From Demequina pelophila (GTDB lineage: Bacteria; Actinomycetota; Actinomycetes; Actinomycetales; Demequinaceae), in NCBI RefSeq assembly GCF_000971175.1, contig NZ_BBLY01000001.1:483709-547708 (forward strand): a DNA stretch of 64,000 nt, read 5' to 3'. The notes under the pieces are model-generated. The model ran no database searches, was not told where the DNA came from, and saw only the letters and a program-made list of their open reading frames with translations. A program made the position numbers and the translations under genes. Positions 16,516-25,212 of this stretch are shown in pieces. Positions within the stretch are counted from its first letter, which is position 1, and every line of letters begins with the position of its first letter.

Positions 16516-17508
16516 ATGAGCACACGGGCCCTCGCGCCGCGGAACCTTCTCCAGGTCGCGCTCGTCGCGGCGATCCTCGCGCTGACCGTCCTGCTGGCGG
16601 GCTGCACCTCGAGCGGCGAGGACTCCGCGACCGTCGGCGGCGCGGAGCCGGCCTACGATCAGGCGGCGCCGGCGGAGATCGGCGCCGACGAGGCGTGGGA
16701 GGAGTCCGCCGACGGCGAGGCGGGCACGTCCACGAGCGACACGGGCGACTCGACCGACCGCGCGGTGATCGTCACCGGCGCGATGTACATGACCGTCGAG
16801 GACCCCCTCGGCGCCGCGGACCGCGCCACGACGATCGTCGAGGACGCGGGCGGCCGCGTCGACGCGCGCAACGAGCGCGCGGCGAGCGACTACGACGGCG
16901 GCTCCGCCTACCTCACGCTCCGCATCCCGGCTGTCGGACTCGACGTGGTGGTGGAGGACTTGCGCGCGCTCGGGACGGTCGACGAGTTCCAGACCTCCTC
17001 CTACGACGTCAGCCGCGAGGTGACGGACCTCGACCTGCGGATCTCGACCCTGCGCGCGTCGACCGACCGCATCGCGGCGCTCCTGGACGAGGCGCAGGAC
17101 ATCGAGGACATCATCGCCCTCGAGACCGAGCTCGCGCAGCGCCAGGCGGAGCTCGAGAGCCTCGAGGCGCGCCAGCGCGGCCTCGACGACCAGGTGTCGA
17201 TGTCGACCATCGACCTGTCGCTCACCACCGAGCCGATCGTGATCGTCGACGACTCTCCGCGCTCCTTCTGGGATGGCCTCGTCTCCGGCTGGGAGGCGCT
17301 CGTGAGATTCCTCGAGGGAGCCCTGGTGGTGACCGGCGTCCTGCTCCCGTGGCTCGGAGCGGCGCTCCTGGTCGGTATGGCGGCGCTGCTGGTCGTGCGG
17401 TCGGCACGGTCGCGCCGGCGCGCGGCCCGCGAGGCGTCGGCCGCCGCGGGCGCCGCCCCCGGCGGGCGGGACGCGCTCGGCGGCCAGGATCCGCCCGCCT
17501 CTCGCTGA
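16516..17508 (+). CDS. DUF4349 domain lipoprotein
   Basis: A 330-residue lipoprotein. The signal peptide ends in LLAGC; an acidic linker runs to about residue 75. The DUF4349 region follows (MYMTVEDPLGAADRATTIVE), including a coiled coil at about residues 185-230 (LETELAQRQAELESLEARQR). A C-terminal membrane span at about residues 270-295 ends in Arg-rich cytoplasmic sequence, so the protein is tethered at both ends. Family members are cell-envelope proteins of unknown function. The start follows from the leaderless -10. Confidence 0.82.
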   Translation: MSTRALAPRNLLQVALVAAILALTVLLAGCTSSGEDSATVGGAEPAYDQAAPAEIGADEAWEESADGEAGTSTSDTGDSTDRAVIVTGAMYMTVEDPLGAADRATTIVEDAGGRVDARNERAASDYDGGSAYLTLRIPAVGLDVVVEDLRALGTVDEFQTSSYDVSREVTDLDLRISTLRASTDRIAALLDEAQDIEDIIALETELAQRQAELESLEARQRGLDDQVSMSTIDLSLTTEPIVIVDDSPRSFWDGLVSGWEALVRFLEGALVVTGVLLPWLGAALLVGMAALLVVRSARSRRRAAREASAAAGAAPGGRDALGGQDPPASR

Positions 17509-17518
17509 CGCCCACCCC

Positions 17519-17553
17519 GGGACGATGCACGGCGGGAGGCCGCGCATCGTCCC
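17519..17553. terminator. Inverted pair of the 10-mer repeat, candidate terminator
   Basis: GGGACGATGC at 17519-17528 and GCATCGTCCC at 17544-17553 form a perfect 10-bp stem with a 15-base loop in the gap after the DUF4349 gene. Paired copies of DNA uptake sequences act as terminators in Neisseria and Haemophilus, and this has the same layout. No T-run is present. Confidence 0.5.
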
Positions 17554-17634
17554 TTGGCATGGCTGACCGTCACCGGGAAACCTGGCAGGATGGCGACCAA
17601 CGTCCCGCCCCATCCCCCCGCTGAAGGGAAGCAG

Positions 17635-20600
17635 ATGTTCGAGAAGATCCTCGTGGCCAACCGCGCCGAGATCGCGGTCCGCGCGTTCCGCGCCGCCGTC
17701 GAGAACGGCGCCCAGACCGTGGCCGTGTTCCCCTACGAGGACCGGATGTCCGAGCACCGCGTCAAGGCGGACGAGTCGTACGAGATCGGCGAGAAGGGCC
17801 ACCCGGTCCGCGCCTACCTGGACGTCGACGGCATCATCGAGGTCGCCCAGCGCGCCGGGGCGGACGCGATCTACCCCGGCTACGGCTTCCTGTCGGAGAA
17901 CGTCCAGTTCGCGCAGGCATGCGCCGATGCGGGGGTCACCTTCATCGGCCCGCCGCCGGAGGTGCTGGCGAAGGCGGGCGACAAGGTCGCGGCGCTCAAG
18001 GCGGCCCGCGAGGCGGGCGTGCCGGTGCTCGACTCGTCCGAGCCGTCGCAGGACGTCGACTGGCTCATCGAGGAGGCCGATCGGATCGGCTACCCGGTGT
18101 TCGTCAAGGCCGTGGCGGGCGGTGGCGGACGCGGCATGCGTCGCGTCGAGCGCCGCGAGGACCTCCCGGAGATGCTTGCCGCGGCGATGCGCGAGGCGGA
18201 GAACGCGTTCGGCGACGCGACCGTGTTCCTCGAGCAGGCGGTGCTGGGCCCGCGCCACATCGAGGTGCAGATCCTCGCCGACGCCCAGGGCAACGTGGTG
18301 CACCTCTACGAGCGCGACTGCTCGGTGCAGCGTCGGCACCAGAAGGTCGTGGAGATCGCGCCCGCGCCCAACCTGGATCCGGCGATCCGCGACGCGCTGT
18401 GCGCGGACGCCGTGAAGTTCGCGACCTCGCTGGGCTACGTCAACGCGGGCACCGTCGAGTTCCTGGTCGCGACCGAGGGCGAGCGGGCCGGCCAGCACGT
18501 CTTCATCGAGATGAACCCGCGCATCCAGGTCGAGCACACGGTGACCGAGGAGGTCACGGACGTCGACCTGGTGAGCGCCCAGATGCGCATCGCGTCGGGG
18601 GAGACCCTCGAGGACCTGGGGATCCGCCAGGAGGACGTGTCCGTCAAGGGATACGCGATCCAGACCCGCATCACCACCGAGGACCCCACCAACGGGTTCC
18701 TGCCCGACACCGGGCGCATCGTCGCCTACCGGTCGCCGGGCGGCGCCGGCGTCCGCCTCGACGGCGCGACCGGCATGGCCGGCAACATCATCACCGGCCA
18801 CTTCGACTCGATGCTCGTGAAGCTCACGTGCCGCGGCCACGACTTCGACGCGGCCGTGCGCCGCGCGCAGCGCGCCCTCGCGGAGTTCCGCATCCGCGGC
18901 GTCACCTCGAACATCCGCTTCCTGCGCGCGGTGACCTCCGACCCCGCGTTCAAGGAGGGCGGCGTCACCACCGCGTTCATCGACGAGCGCCCGCACCTGC
19001 TGCACGTCCCGGAGAGCCAGGACCGCTCGACCAAGCTGCTCGCCTTCCTGGGCGACCGTACGGTCAACCGGCCGTACGGCCACCACGTCGAGAACGTGGT
19101 CCGGCCCGCGGAGAAGCTGCCGCCGCTGGACTCCACGGGTCCCGTGCCGGACGGCTCGCGCCAGCGCCTGCTGCAGCTGGGGCCCGAGGGCTTCGCCGCC
19201 GCGCTGCGGGCCCAGGAGGCCCTCGCCGTCACGGACACGACCATGCGCGACGCGCACCAGTCGCTGCTCGCGACCCGCGTGCGCACGTACGACCTGCTGC
19301 GCGTCGCGGACCACGTCTCGCGCACCACGCCGGAGCTGCTCTCGCTCGAGTGCTGGGGCGGCGCCACCTACGACGTGGCGATGCGCTTCCTGTCCGAGGA
19401 CCCGTGGCTGCGCCTGCGCGACCTGCGCGAGAAGGTGCCCAACATCGCGCTGCAGATGCTGCTGCGCGGCCGCAACACGGTGGGCTACACGCCCTACCCG
19501 GACGAGGTGGCCGTCGCCTTCGTCGAGGAGGCCGCGGCCACCGGCATCGACATCTTCCGCATCTTCGACGCGCTCAACGACATCGACCAGATGCGTCCCG
19601 CGATCGAGGCGGTGCGCCGCACCGGCACCGCGATCGCCGAGGGCACGCTGTGCTACACGGGCAACATGATCTCTCCGGACGAGGATCTGTACACGCTCGA
19701 CTACTACCTGCGCCTCGCGGACCAGCTGGTGGAGGCGGGCGCCCACATGCTCGCCATCAAGGACATGGCGGGCCTGCTGCGCCCGGCGGCCGGCTTCATG
19801 CTCGTCAGCGCGCTGCGCGAGCGCTTCGACGTGCCGGTGCACCTCCACACCCACGACACGGCCGGCGGGCAGATCGGCACGCTGCTGGCCGCCGCCGAGG
19901 CCGGCGTCGACGCGGTCGACGTGGCCAACGCCGCGATGGCCGGCACCACGTCGCAGCCGCCCATGTCCGCGCTCGTCGCCGCGCTCGAGCACACCACCCG
20001 CGACACGGGCATCTCGCTCGCCGCGGCGCAGGACCTCGAGCCGTACTGGGAGTCGGTCCGCAAGCTCTACGCGCCGTTCGAGTCCGGCCTGCCCGGTCCC
20101 ACGGGCCGCGTCTACCACCACGAGATCCCGGGCGGCCAGCTGTCCAACCTGCGCCAGCAGGCCATCTCGCTGGGCCTGGCGGACAAGTTCGAGCAGATCG
20201 AGGACATGTACTCGGCCTCGGACAAGATCCTGGGCCGCCTGGTCAAGGTCACGCCGTCGTCGAAGGTGGTGGGCGACCTGGCCCTCAACCTGGTCGCCAA
20301 CGGCGCGGATCCGAAGGACTTCGAGGAGAACCCCGCGTCCTACGACCTGCCCGACTCGGTGATCGGCTTCCTCGCCGGCGAGCTGGGCGACCCGCCCGGC
20401 GGCTGGCCCGAGCCCTTCCGTTCGAAGGCGCTCGAGGGCCGCGACGTGTCCCGCACCATGGCGGAGATCACCGACGAGGACCGGGCGATCCTCGCGAAGC
20501 CCGGCGAGGAGCGCCAGCGCCGCCTCAACCACCTGCTGTTCCCCGGGCCGGCCAAGGAGTTCGACGAGGCGGTCGAGAAGTACGGCGACATCTCCGTCGT

Positions 20601-21042
20601 GGACACGTTCCACTACCTCTACGGGCTCACGATCGGCTCCGGCGAGGAGGCGGTCATCGACCTCCACCGCGGCGTGCGCATGATCGTCACCGCGGAGGCC
20701 GTGGGCGAGCCGGACGACCACGGCGAGCGCACCGTGATCTTCCACTTCAACGGCTCGATCCGCCCCATCCAGGTGCGCGACCACGCCGCCAAGGTGGAGG
20801 TGAGCTCGCGCGAGAAGGCCGACCCGCATCGTCCCGGGCACATCGCCTCGCCGTTCTCCGGACTGGTCACCCCGCGCGTCGCCGAGGGCGACACCGTGGA
20901 GGCCGGCCAGACCGTCGCGGTCATCGAGGCGATGAAGATGGAGTCCTCGATCACCACCCCCGTCGCGGGCACCGTCAGCCGGGTCGTTCTCAATCTCGCC
21001 GAGCAGCTCGACGGCGGCGATCTGGTGCTCGTGGTCGACTAG
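17635..21042 (+). CDS. pyc: Pyruvate carboxylase
   Basis: A 1135-residue biotin enzyme that carboxylates pyruvate to oxaloacetate with ATP and bicarbonate (anaplerosis, cytoplasm). Domains in order: biotin carboxylase/ATP-grasp (1-450, with FIEMNPRIQVEHTVTEEVTD), carboxyltransferase barrel (about 530-800, with DTTMRDAHQSLLATRV), allosteric linker, and the biotin carrier domain with EAMKMES, where Lys of about residue 1101 carries biotin. Length matches the single-chain family. The ATG, at FEKILVANRAEIAVR, has GAAGGGA upstream; the extra N-terminal residues of the longer frame are not part of the family. Confidence 0.97.
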   Translation: MFEKILVANRAEIAVRAFRAAVENGAQTVAVFPYEDRMSEHRVKADESYEIGEKGHPVRAYLDVDGIIEVAQRAGADAIYPGYGFLSENVQFAQACADAGVTFIGPPPEVLAKAGDKVAALKAAREAGVPVLDSSEPSQDVDWLIEEADRIGYPVFVKAVAGGGGRGMRRVERREDLPEMLAAAMREAENAFGDATVFLEQAVLGPRHIEVQILADAQGNVVHLYERDCSVQRRHQKVVEIAPAPNLDPAIRDALCADAVKFATSLGYVNAGTVEFLVATEGERAGQHVFIEMNPRIQVEHTVTEEVTDVDLVSAQMRIASGETLEDLGIRQEDVSVKGYAIQTRITTEDPTNGFLPDTGRIVAYRSPGGAGVRLDGATGMAGNIITGHFDSMLVKLTCRGHDFDAAVRRAQRALAEFRIRGVTSNIRFLRAVTSDPAFKEGGVTTAFIDERPHLLHVPESQDRSTKLLAFLGDRTVNRPYGHHVENVVRPAEKLPPLDSTGPVPDGSRQRLLQLGPEGFAAALRAQEALAVTDTTMRDAHQSLLATRVRTYDLLRVADHVSRTTPELLSLECWGGATYDVAMRFLSEDPWLRLRDLREKVPNIALQMLLRGRNTVGYTPYPDEVAVAFVEEAAATGIDIFRIFDALNDIDQMRPAIEAVRRTGTAIAEGTLCYTGNMISPDEDLYTLDYYLRLADQLVEAGAHMLAIKDMAGLLRPAAGFMLVSALRERFDVPVHLHTHDTAGGQIGTLLAAAEAGVDAVDVANAAMAGTTSQPPMSALVAALEHTTRDTGISLAAAQDLEPYWESVRKLYAPFESGLPGPTGRVYHHEIPGGQLSNLRQQAISLGLADKFEQIEDMYSASDKILGRLVKVTPSSKVVGDLALNLVANGADPKDFEENPASYDLPDSVIGFLAGELGDPPGGWPEPFRSKALEGRDVSRTMAEITDEDRAILAKPGEERQRRLNHLLFPGPAKEFDEAVEKYGDISVVDTFHYLYGLTIGSGEEAVIDLHRGVRMIVTAEAVGEPDDHGERTVIFHFNGSIRPIQVRDHAAKVEVSSREKADPHRPGHIASPFSGLVTPRVAEGDTVEAGQTVAVIEAMKMESSITTPVAGTVSRVVLNLAEQLDGGDLVLVVD

Positions 21043-21056
21043 TCTGTTCCGGGACG

Positions 21057-21092
21057 ATGGTCCCGCCCGCGGCAGGCGCGGCGCGGGACCAT
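21057..21092. terminator. Hairpin after pyruvate carboxylase
   Basis: ATGGTCCCGC at 21057-21066 pairs perfectly with GCGGGACCAT at 21083-21092. It may end pyc transcripts or act in the leader of the flavodoxin gene that starts 30 bases later. There is no T-run. Confidence 0.4.
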
Positions 21093-21122
21093 GGGGTCCC
21101 GCTCATCGAGGAGGAAACGCCA

Positions 21123-21620
21123 ATGAAGGTGCTGGTCGCTGTCGGTTCGAAGTATGGGGCGACGCGGGAGGTGGGGCGCCGCATCGCGGACGCCATCGCC
21201 GCGCACGGCTTCGAGGTCGACTTCGAGGATGCGTGCGACGTGCACGGCATCCAGTACTACGAGGCGGTCATCATCGGCTCGGCCGTCTACGGCGGCCTGT
21301 GGCGCCGCGACGCCTCCGGCCTGATCAAGGCGCACCGCGACGAGCTGCGCGCCAAGGACGTGTGGATCTTCTCCGTGGGCATGGAGACCGTGGTCAAGCC
21401 CGGTCAGCCGCTCGACGAGGCCGACGGCTTCGCCACGGAGGTCGCCGCCCACGACCACGCCCGCTTCCCGGGACGCATCCTCTACGACCGTCTCAACGTG
21501 GGGGAGAAGGCGCTCATCAAGGCGCTCAACCCGCCCAAGGGCGACTTCCGCGACTTCACCCAGGTGGACGACTGGGCCGAGGTGGTCGCCAAGCGCCTCG
21601 AGGAGCTCGCCGCCGCCTGA
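21123..21620 (+). CDS. Flavodoxin-domain protein, HemG-like
   Basis: A 165-residue flavodoxin-fold protein. The FMN phosphate loop is seen as VGSKYGATREVGRRIAD near the N-terminus and the second loop as IGSAVYGGLW at about residue 57. Proteins of this size are often annotated as menaquinone-dependent protoporphyrinogen oxidase HemG, but in actinobacteria that role is rarely tested, so a general flavodoxin-type electron carrier is as likely. GAGGAGGAAAC gives a clear ribosome site. A very strong hairpin follows the stop. Confidence 0.8.
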   Translation: MKVLVAVGSKYGATREVGRRIADAIAAHGFEVDFEDACDVHGIQYYEAVIIGSAVYGGLWRRDASGLIKAHRDELRAKDVWIFSVGMETVVKPGQPLDEADGFATEVAAHDHARFPGRILYDRLNVGEKALIKALNPPKGDFRDFTQVDDWAEVVAKRLEELAAA

Positions 21621-21656
21621 CCCGGCCGGCGCGGCCCACGCCGCACCACGCCCACC

Positions 21657-21691
21657 GCGACCCCCGCATCGGTGACCGATGCGGGGGTCGC
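21657..21691 (+). terminator. Strong GC hairpin terminator
   Basis: A perfect 16-bp stem with loop TGA (left arm starts GCGACCCCCGCATCGG) begins 36 bases after the flavodoxin stop. No T-run follows, which is common for actinobacterial terminators. Confidence 0.8.
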
Positions 21692-21737
21692 GTCGCGTCC
21701 GGCCCGCACCTGTCGCGTCGCTCCTGGACTGGGCGCA

Positions 21738-21753
21738 TGTGACCCTCGTCACA
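21738..21753. promoter_or_regulatory. CRP/GlxR-type operator TGTGA-N6-TCACA
   Basis: TGTGACCCTCGTCACA matches the CRP/GlxR consensus exactly in both half sites. It lies about 108 bases before the start of the EQISVEP-repeat protein, a suitable distance for activation. No CRP-family gene is in the window. Confidence 0.6.
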
Positions 21754-21860
21754 CGACACAACGATGCACCCGGTGCCGACCGTCTCCCTTGCGAAGGCCG
21801 AACACCACCGGCCGCCACCCACACCGCCTCGACCCGAGGCCCCACGCAAGGAGAATGCAG

Positions 21861-22319
21861 ATGCGCATCGTCAAGGCCGCCGCCGCCATCATCGCCACCG
21901 GAGCCGTCGTCATCCTGGGCGCCCCCGCCGCCCACGCCGAGGAGGAGGCCGTCCTGCTGAGCGTCGAGCCCATCTCCGTCGACGCCGGCGAGGGCATCGC
22001 GCAGATCTCGATCGACATCGACGACGCGCCGGTCGCCGAGCAGATCTCGGTCGAGCCCATCTCCGTCGAGCCCCGCGCCGGCGAGGAGGTCGCCCAGATC
22101 TCGGTCGAGCCCGGCGTCGAGCAGATCTCGGTGGACCCCGAGGTCGAGCAGATCTCCGTCGAGCCCGTCATGGAGGAGCCCGTCGCGGAGCAGATCGCCG
22201 AGAACCCGGTCGAGGTCGAGGGTGCCGCCTCCTACGCGACCGTGCTGTGGGTCGCCGCCGCCGCCGTCGTCGGTGGCGCGATCGCCTGGTTCATGACGCG
22301 CGCGCTGCGTCGCCGCTGA
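21861..22319 (+). CDS. Secreted, membrane-anchored acidic repeat protein
   Basis: A 152-residue protein I do not recognise. Residues 1-27 are a signal peptide ending in AHA. The mature part is made of short imperfect repeats based on EQISVEP (for example EQISVEPISVEP, AQISVEPGV, EQISVDPEV, EQISVEPVM), alternating hydrophobic and acidic residues, as in an extended beta or spine-like rod. Residues of about 125-147 form a membrane span followed by RALRRR. This is the layout of a wall-spanning surface protein without an LPXTG motif. The repeats also exist at DNA level (GAGCAGATCTCGGT-like units). AAGGAGA precedes the ATG and a consensus CRP/GlxR site lies upstream. Confidence 0.75.
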   Translation: MRIVKAAAAIIATGAVVILGAPAAHAEEEAVLLSVEPISVDAGEGIAQISIDIDDAPVAEQISVEPISVEPRAGEEVAQISVEPGVEQISVDPEVEQISVEPVMEEPVAEQIAENPVEVEGAASYATVLWVAAAAVVGGAIAWFMTRALRRR

Positions 22320-22356
22320 CACAAGCGTGCGGGCCTGCGGGCCCGCGTCCCCGGTC

Positions 22357-22392
22357 ATGAGGCCCGGATCCCGCGAGGGGTCCGGGCCTCAT
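22357..22392 (+). terminator. Hairpin terminator after the repeat protein
   Basis: ATGAGGCCCGG pairs perfectly with CCGGGCCTCAT, and inner bases extend the stem. It lies 38 bases after the stop. Confidence 0.7.
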
Positions 22393-22467
22393 GGCGTTCG
22401 GGGGTCCTCCGCCGGCGTGCGGCGGGGTCTCCCGCCAGGATTCGGCGGGTCTTCCGCGAGGGAGGGG

Positions 22468-22504
22468 CCGCGCGCCCGGGGCCCTCAGCAACCCGGGCGC
22501 GCGG
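22468..22504 (-). terminator. Hairpin terminator for the SH3 protein gene
   Basis: A perfect 13-bp stem, CCGCGCGCCCGGG with its complement and an 11-base loop, lies 45 bases beyond the minus-strand stop. Between it and the stop sits a GCATCGTCCC repeat copy (22532). Confidence 0.6.
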
Positions 22505-22548
22505 AGATGGTGGGGGACGACGGGCGGCCGCGCATCGTCCCGGGTGGG

Positions 22549-23373
22549 TCAGGCGGGGACCAGGAGCACCAGTCGCTCCACGACTCCCGAGGCGTCGACG
22601 CACGAGGCGAGGGCGCGCAGGTAGCCGCCCTCGCGCGCGACCTTGACGAGCTGCTTGGTGGGGGCGTCGGCGACCTCGGCGGCGCGCCACAGCTCGCCGT
22701 CGATGGTGACGTAGTCGCCCACGCCCACGCGGTAGAGCTGGTCGCCGTCGCAGTAGGCGTGGCGCTGCAGGAGCGCCGAGTCGTGCCACGTGCGGGTGCG
22801 GGTCCAGCCGTCGGCGCAGCGGTCGAGCACGGCCTGCCCGCCGGCGTTGACCACGTTGACCTCGAAGGTGATCGGGGGAGCGTCGCCGGTCGCGGAGGCG
22901 GCGGCCCAGGCGGTGGTGCCGTGGTGGCGCACCTCGATCCAGCCGTCACGCTCCGTTCCGGTCACGGCCAGGCTCGCACCCTCCTCGAGCCGGGCGACGG
23001 CGGTCGCGGTGGCGGCGGGCTGGGCGCGCAGGGTGGTCGTGGCGGTGGTGACCCACGCGACGCCGCGGTGCGAGGGGTGGAGGATGCGGCCCCGGCGGCG
23101 CTGGGCCGCGCGGGACGAGTCGACGCTGCGGACGTCCGCCGGGTCCGTGACGACGCCGTCGCTGGCGGAGGCCGTCATGGCGCCGTCGAGCTCGAAGGGC
23201 GACGAGGAGACGACGCCGCGTGCCGCCCTGGCGGTCTGCGGTGCGGAGATCGCGGCCGTGGCGCGGCGCGGCGCGAAGGCGACGAGCGCGCCGGCGATGA
23301 GGGCGATCAGCGCGAGCACCGTCGCGGCGTACGCGAGCGGGCGCAGGAAGACGGCGGGCACGGCAGAAGGCAT
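22549..23373 (-). CDS. Membrane-anchored protein with bacterial SH3 domain
   Basis: A 274-residue protein with a short N-terminus, one membrane span at about residues 10-35 (AYAATVLALIALIAGALVAF), and an exported remainder. A bacterial SH3 domain is seen at about residues 108-160 (TTLRAQPAATATAVARLEEG, then DGWIEVRHHGTTAWAAA). A C-terminal domain with Cys residues and aromatic clusters follows. SH3 domains of this kind bind cell-wall peptides, so a wall-associated role is likely but not specific. ATG is preceded by CTGGAGAG. It is followed by a strong hairpin and converges with the repeat protein. Confidence 0.72.
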   Translation of the reverse strand: MPSAVPAVFLRPLAYAATVLALIALIAGALVAFAPRRATAAISAPQTARAARGVVSSSPFELDGAMTASASDGVVTDPADVRSVDSSRAAQRRRGRILHPSHRGVAWVTTATTTLRAQPAATATAVARLEEGASLAVTGTERDGWIEVRHHGTTAWAAASATGDAPPITFEVNVVNAGGQAVLDRCADGWTRTRTWHDSALLQRHAYCDGDQLYRVGVGDYVTIDGELWRAAEVADAPTKQLVKVAREGGYLRALASCVDASGVVERLVLLVPA

Positions 23374-23456
23374 GGCTCTCCAGGGCGGGGGAGTCGGAGG
23401 GGGACTGAGGCGGGGCCGATCGTGGGCCCGCACGCCAATAACGAGATTAGGTGCCG

Positions 23457-24446
23457 CTATTGCGCGAGGACAGGGTCGGGGGTCCCGGGCAGAGAGTCCC
23501 GGTTGCCCAGGCGCTCGACGTCGTTCCAGGTGCGAATGGTCTCGAGCACCCAGTAGACGGCGAACAGGCCGATCTCCCACCACTCGACCACGAGCACGGT
23601 GTGCTCCCACGGAGTGACGCCGGCGAAGTGCCCGGCCAGCACGACGCCGCCGCCCGCCATGAGGGCGAAGATGACGATGTAGTGGGGGCGGGGCCGGTCC
23701 CCGGCGGCACGGCCGGACGGCCAGGCCCGGCTGGCGACCGCGGTGCCCAGGCCGGCGATGAGCAGCGTCGCGGAGGCCTCGTGGATGCCGGAGAACGAGT
23801 CCTGCTCGATGAGGCGCCACGCGAGGAGCGCGACGAAGGCGACGGTGGCGACGGTCATGGTCACGAAGAACAGGCGGGTGAGGCGGCCGCCGGTGAGGAT
23901 CCGGGCCTCGTGCTTGCCGGGGCGCTGCGTCACCATGAAGGCGGCGGCGACCATGAGCACCACGATGCTCGCGACGGTGATCGCGATCCTGACCTGGTGC
24001 TGGTCGGTGGCGCAGGCTGCGGCCCACGCATCGGCGTCGATCGCCGCGTCCGCGGGCAGGCCGAGCTCGGCGAGGCGCGCGGTCGGGTCGCACATCTGGG
24101 GGAGCGTCTCCTCGAGCCGGAAGGGCACGAACGCGACGAACATCGCGTAGAAGCCCGCGAGGTTGAGGGCGTAGTCCTCGAGCGGCTCGCCGCGGTGCAC
24201 GACGAGGCAGACGCCGATCGCGACGAGGGAGCCGACGAACACGTCCCGGAGCGGACCCTGGTAGTAGGCGCTGAGCGACGTGGCGATGCCGCCGCCCGCG
24301 AGGAACCAGCCGATCATGCTGACGAACAGCAGCAGCGGGAGGCCCACGAGGACCATGCGGAGGTGGCGGTAGGTGCCCGCGGCGGCGGCGGACTCCTCGG
24401 CGAGGGCGCGCCGCGACGCGTGGAGGGGCATCTCGTCGTTATTCAC
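23457..24446 (-). CDS. Polytopic membrane protein of unknown function
   Basis: A 329-residue protein with about seven hydrophobic spans. The first large loop holds ATSLSAYYQGPLRDVFVGSLVA, a pattern I associate with a widespread family of unannotated actinobacterial and proteobacterial membrane proteins (S-AYY-P-RDVFVG). A periplasmic or cytoplasmic loop has two cysteines (PQMCDP and AACATDQ). No enzyme motif is evident. The GTG start is chosen because TACGGT ends 6 bases upstream; the longer frame lacks a ribosome site. It lies upstream of the SH3 gene on the same strand with 83 bases between. Confidence 0.65.
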   Translation of the reverse strand: MNNDEMPLHASRRALAEESAAAAGTYRHLRMVLVGLPLLLFVSMIGWFLAGGGIATSLSAYYQGPLRDVFVGSLVAIGVCLVVHRGEPLEDYALNLAGFYAMFVAFVPFRLEETLPQMCDPTARLAELGLPADAAIDADAWAAACATDQHQVRIAITVASIVVLMVAAAFMVTQRPGKHEARILTGGRLTRLFFVTMTVATVAFVALLAWRLIEQDSFSGIHEASATLLIAGLGTAVASRAWPSGRAAGDRPRPHYIVIFALMAGGGVVLAGHFAGVTPWEHTVLVVEWWEIGLFAVYWVLETIRTWNDVERLGNRDSLPGTPDPVLAQ

Positions 24447-24452
24447 CGGGAT

Positions 24453-24458
24453 ACCGTA
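24453..24458 (-). promoter_or_regulatory. -10 element TACGGT of the polytopic membrane protein gene
   Basis: TACGGT on the minus strand, 6 bases before the GTG start; leaderless type. Confidence 0.4.
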
Positions 24459-24511
24459 ACGGTTGGTCGGACGCAAGACTTGGGTCTTGTGGCCGGGTTG
24501 GGGGTGTGCGC

Positions 24512-25087
24512 TCAGCCGCAGTGCTCGAAGGCGGCCCGCGTCACGCCGGCATGGATCGCCGCGTGGGAGGCGTACTCGCGCGCCTCCTCGAGGTCCCCGG
24601 CGGCGAGCGTCAGGGTCGCCCAGCCGACCACGCGCCGCGCGTGGGACGGCAGGGACGGGAAGGTGTTGCGACCCGGCGCCCAGGATTCATAGGCGGCGAG
24701 CGCATCGTCCCAGGTGCCCGCCTCGACGTCGCGGGCGACGCAGGGGAGGGCGCTGCCGGTCGCGAGCCCCGGGGTGCCGTCCAGGCCCGCCAGCAGCCCC
24801 GTGTCGACCGCGCCGGCGACGGCACCGTCTCCGTCGGCGTCGCCGTAGAGGGGGCCCGCGGGGCCGACGATGAGGTTGCGGGCCGCCTCGGCGCCCGCCC
24901 GGGCCTCATCGAGGGACGATGCATCGGCCCAGGCCTCGATGGCGTCGTCCAGGGCGTCGAGCCGGTTCGTAACGTCCGCGGGGACCGCGAGTGCCCGGGC
25001 GGCCGGTGCGGGATCGGGGGCCGGGTCGGGAGCGACCGTGCAGGCGGCGAGGCAGGCCAGGAGGGAGCCGGCCGCGAGAGCGCGCAT
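24512..25087 (-). CDS. Hypothetical lipoprotein
   Basis: A 191-residue lipoprotein: signal peptide MRALAAGSLLACLAAC with lipobox LAAC, a short Pro/Asp linker, then a soluble helical domain (NRLDALDDAIEAWADAS, DLEEAREYASHAAIHAG) containing two Cys residues near ALPCVARD and at the C-terminus EHCG, which could form a disulfide. No known family is recognised. Two 10-mer repeat copies lie inside it (24702 and 24913), the second fused with a GCATCGGCCC variant. The start is supported by TACGGT 6 bases before the ATG. Confidence 0.68.
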   Translation of the reverse strand: MRALAAGSLLACLAACTVAPDPAPDPAPAARALAVPADVTNRLDALDDAIEAWADASSLDEARAGAEAARNLIVGPAGPLYGDADGDGAVAGAVDTGLLAGLDGTPGLATGSALPCVARDVEAGTWDDALAAYESWAPGRNTFPSLPSHARRVVGWATLTLAAGDLEEAREYASHAAIHAGVTRAAFEHCG

Positions 25088-25093
25088 AGGGGA

Positions 25094-25099
25094 ACCGTA
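25094..25099 (-). promoter_or_regulatory. -10 element TACGGT of the hypothetical lipoprotein gene
   Basis: The same hexamer and spacing as the gene at 24446: TACGGT, 6 bases, then ATG, with no Shine-Dalgarno sequence. Confidence 0.4.
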
Positions 25100-25212
25100 G
25101 CGCGCCGGGGGCGGGAGCGGCGTCGACGAGTCGGGCCGGCTTGAAGCCGACACTGGAGATGGCGTGGCGCGGGCGCTAGATTGCCGGAAGGACCCACGGG
25201 GGGAGGGCCAGG

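Noticed and set aside
16459..20841. Open frame of 1460 codons on the minus strand opposite the DUF4349 and pyruvate carboxylase genes
   Set aside because: It is a shadow of GC-rich codon bias: repetitive Arg/Val/Gly/His composition, no family motif, and full overlap with a clear pyruvate carboxylase. The same holds for long antisense frames opposite putA (9490-12459), carB (52899-57518), helY (30223-33798) and others.
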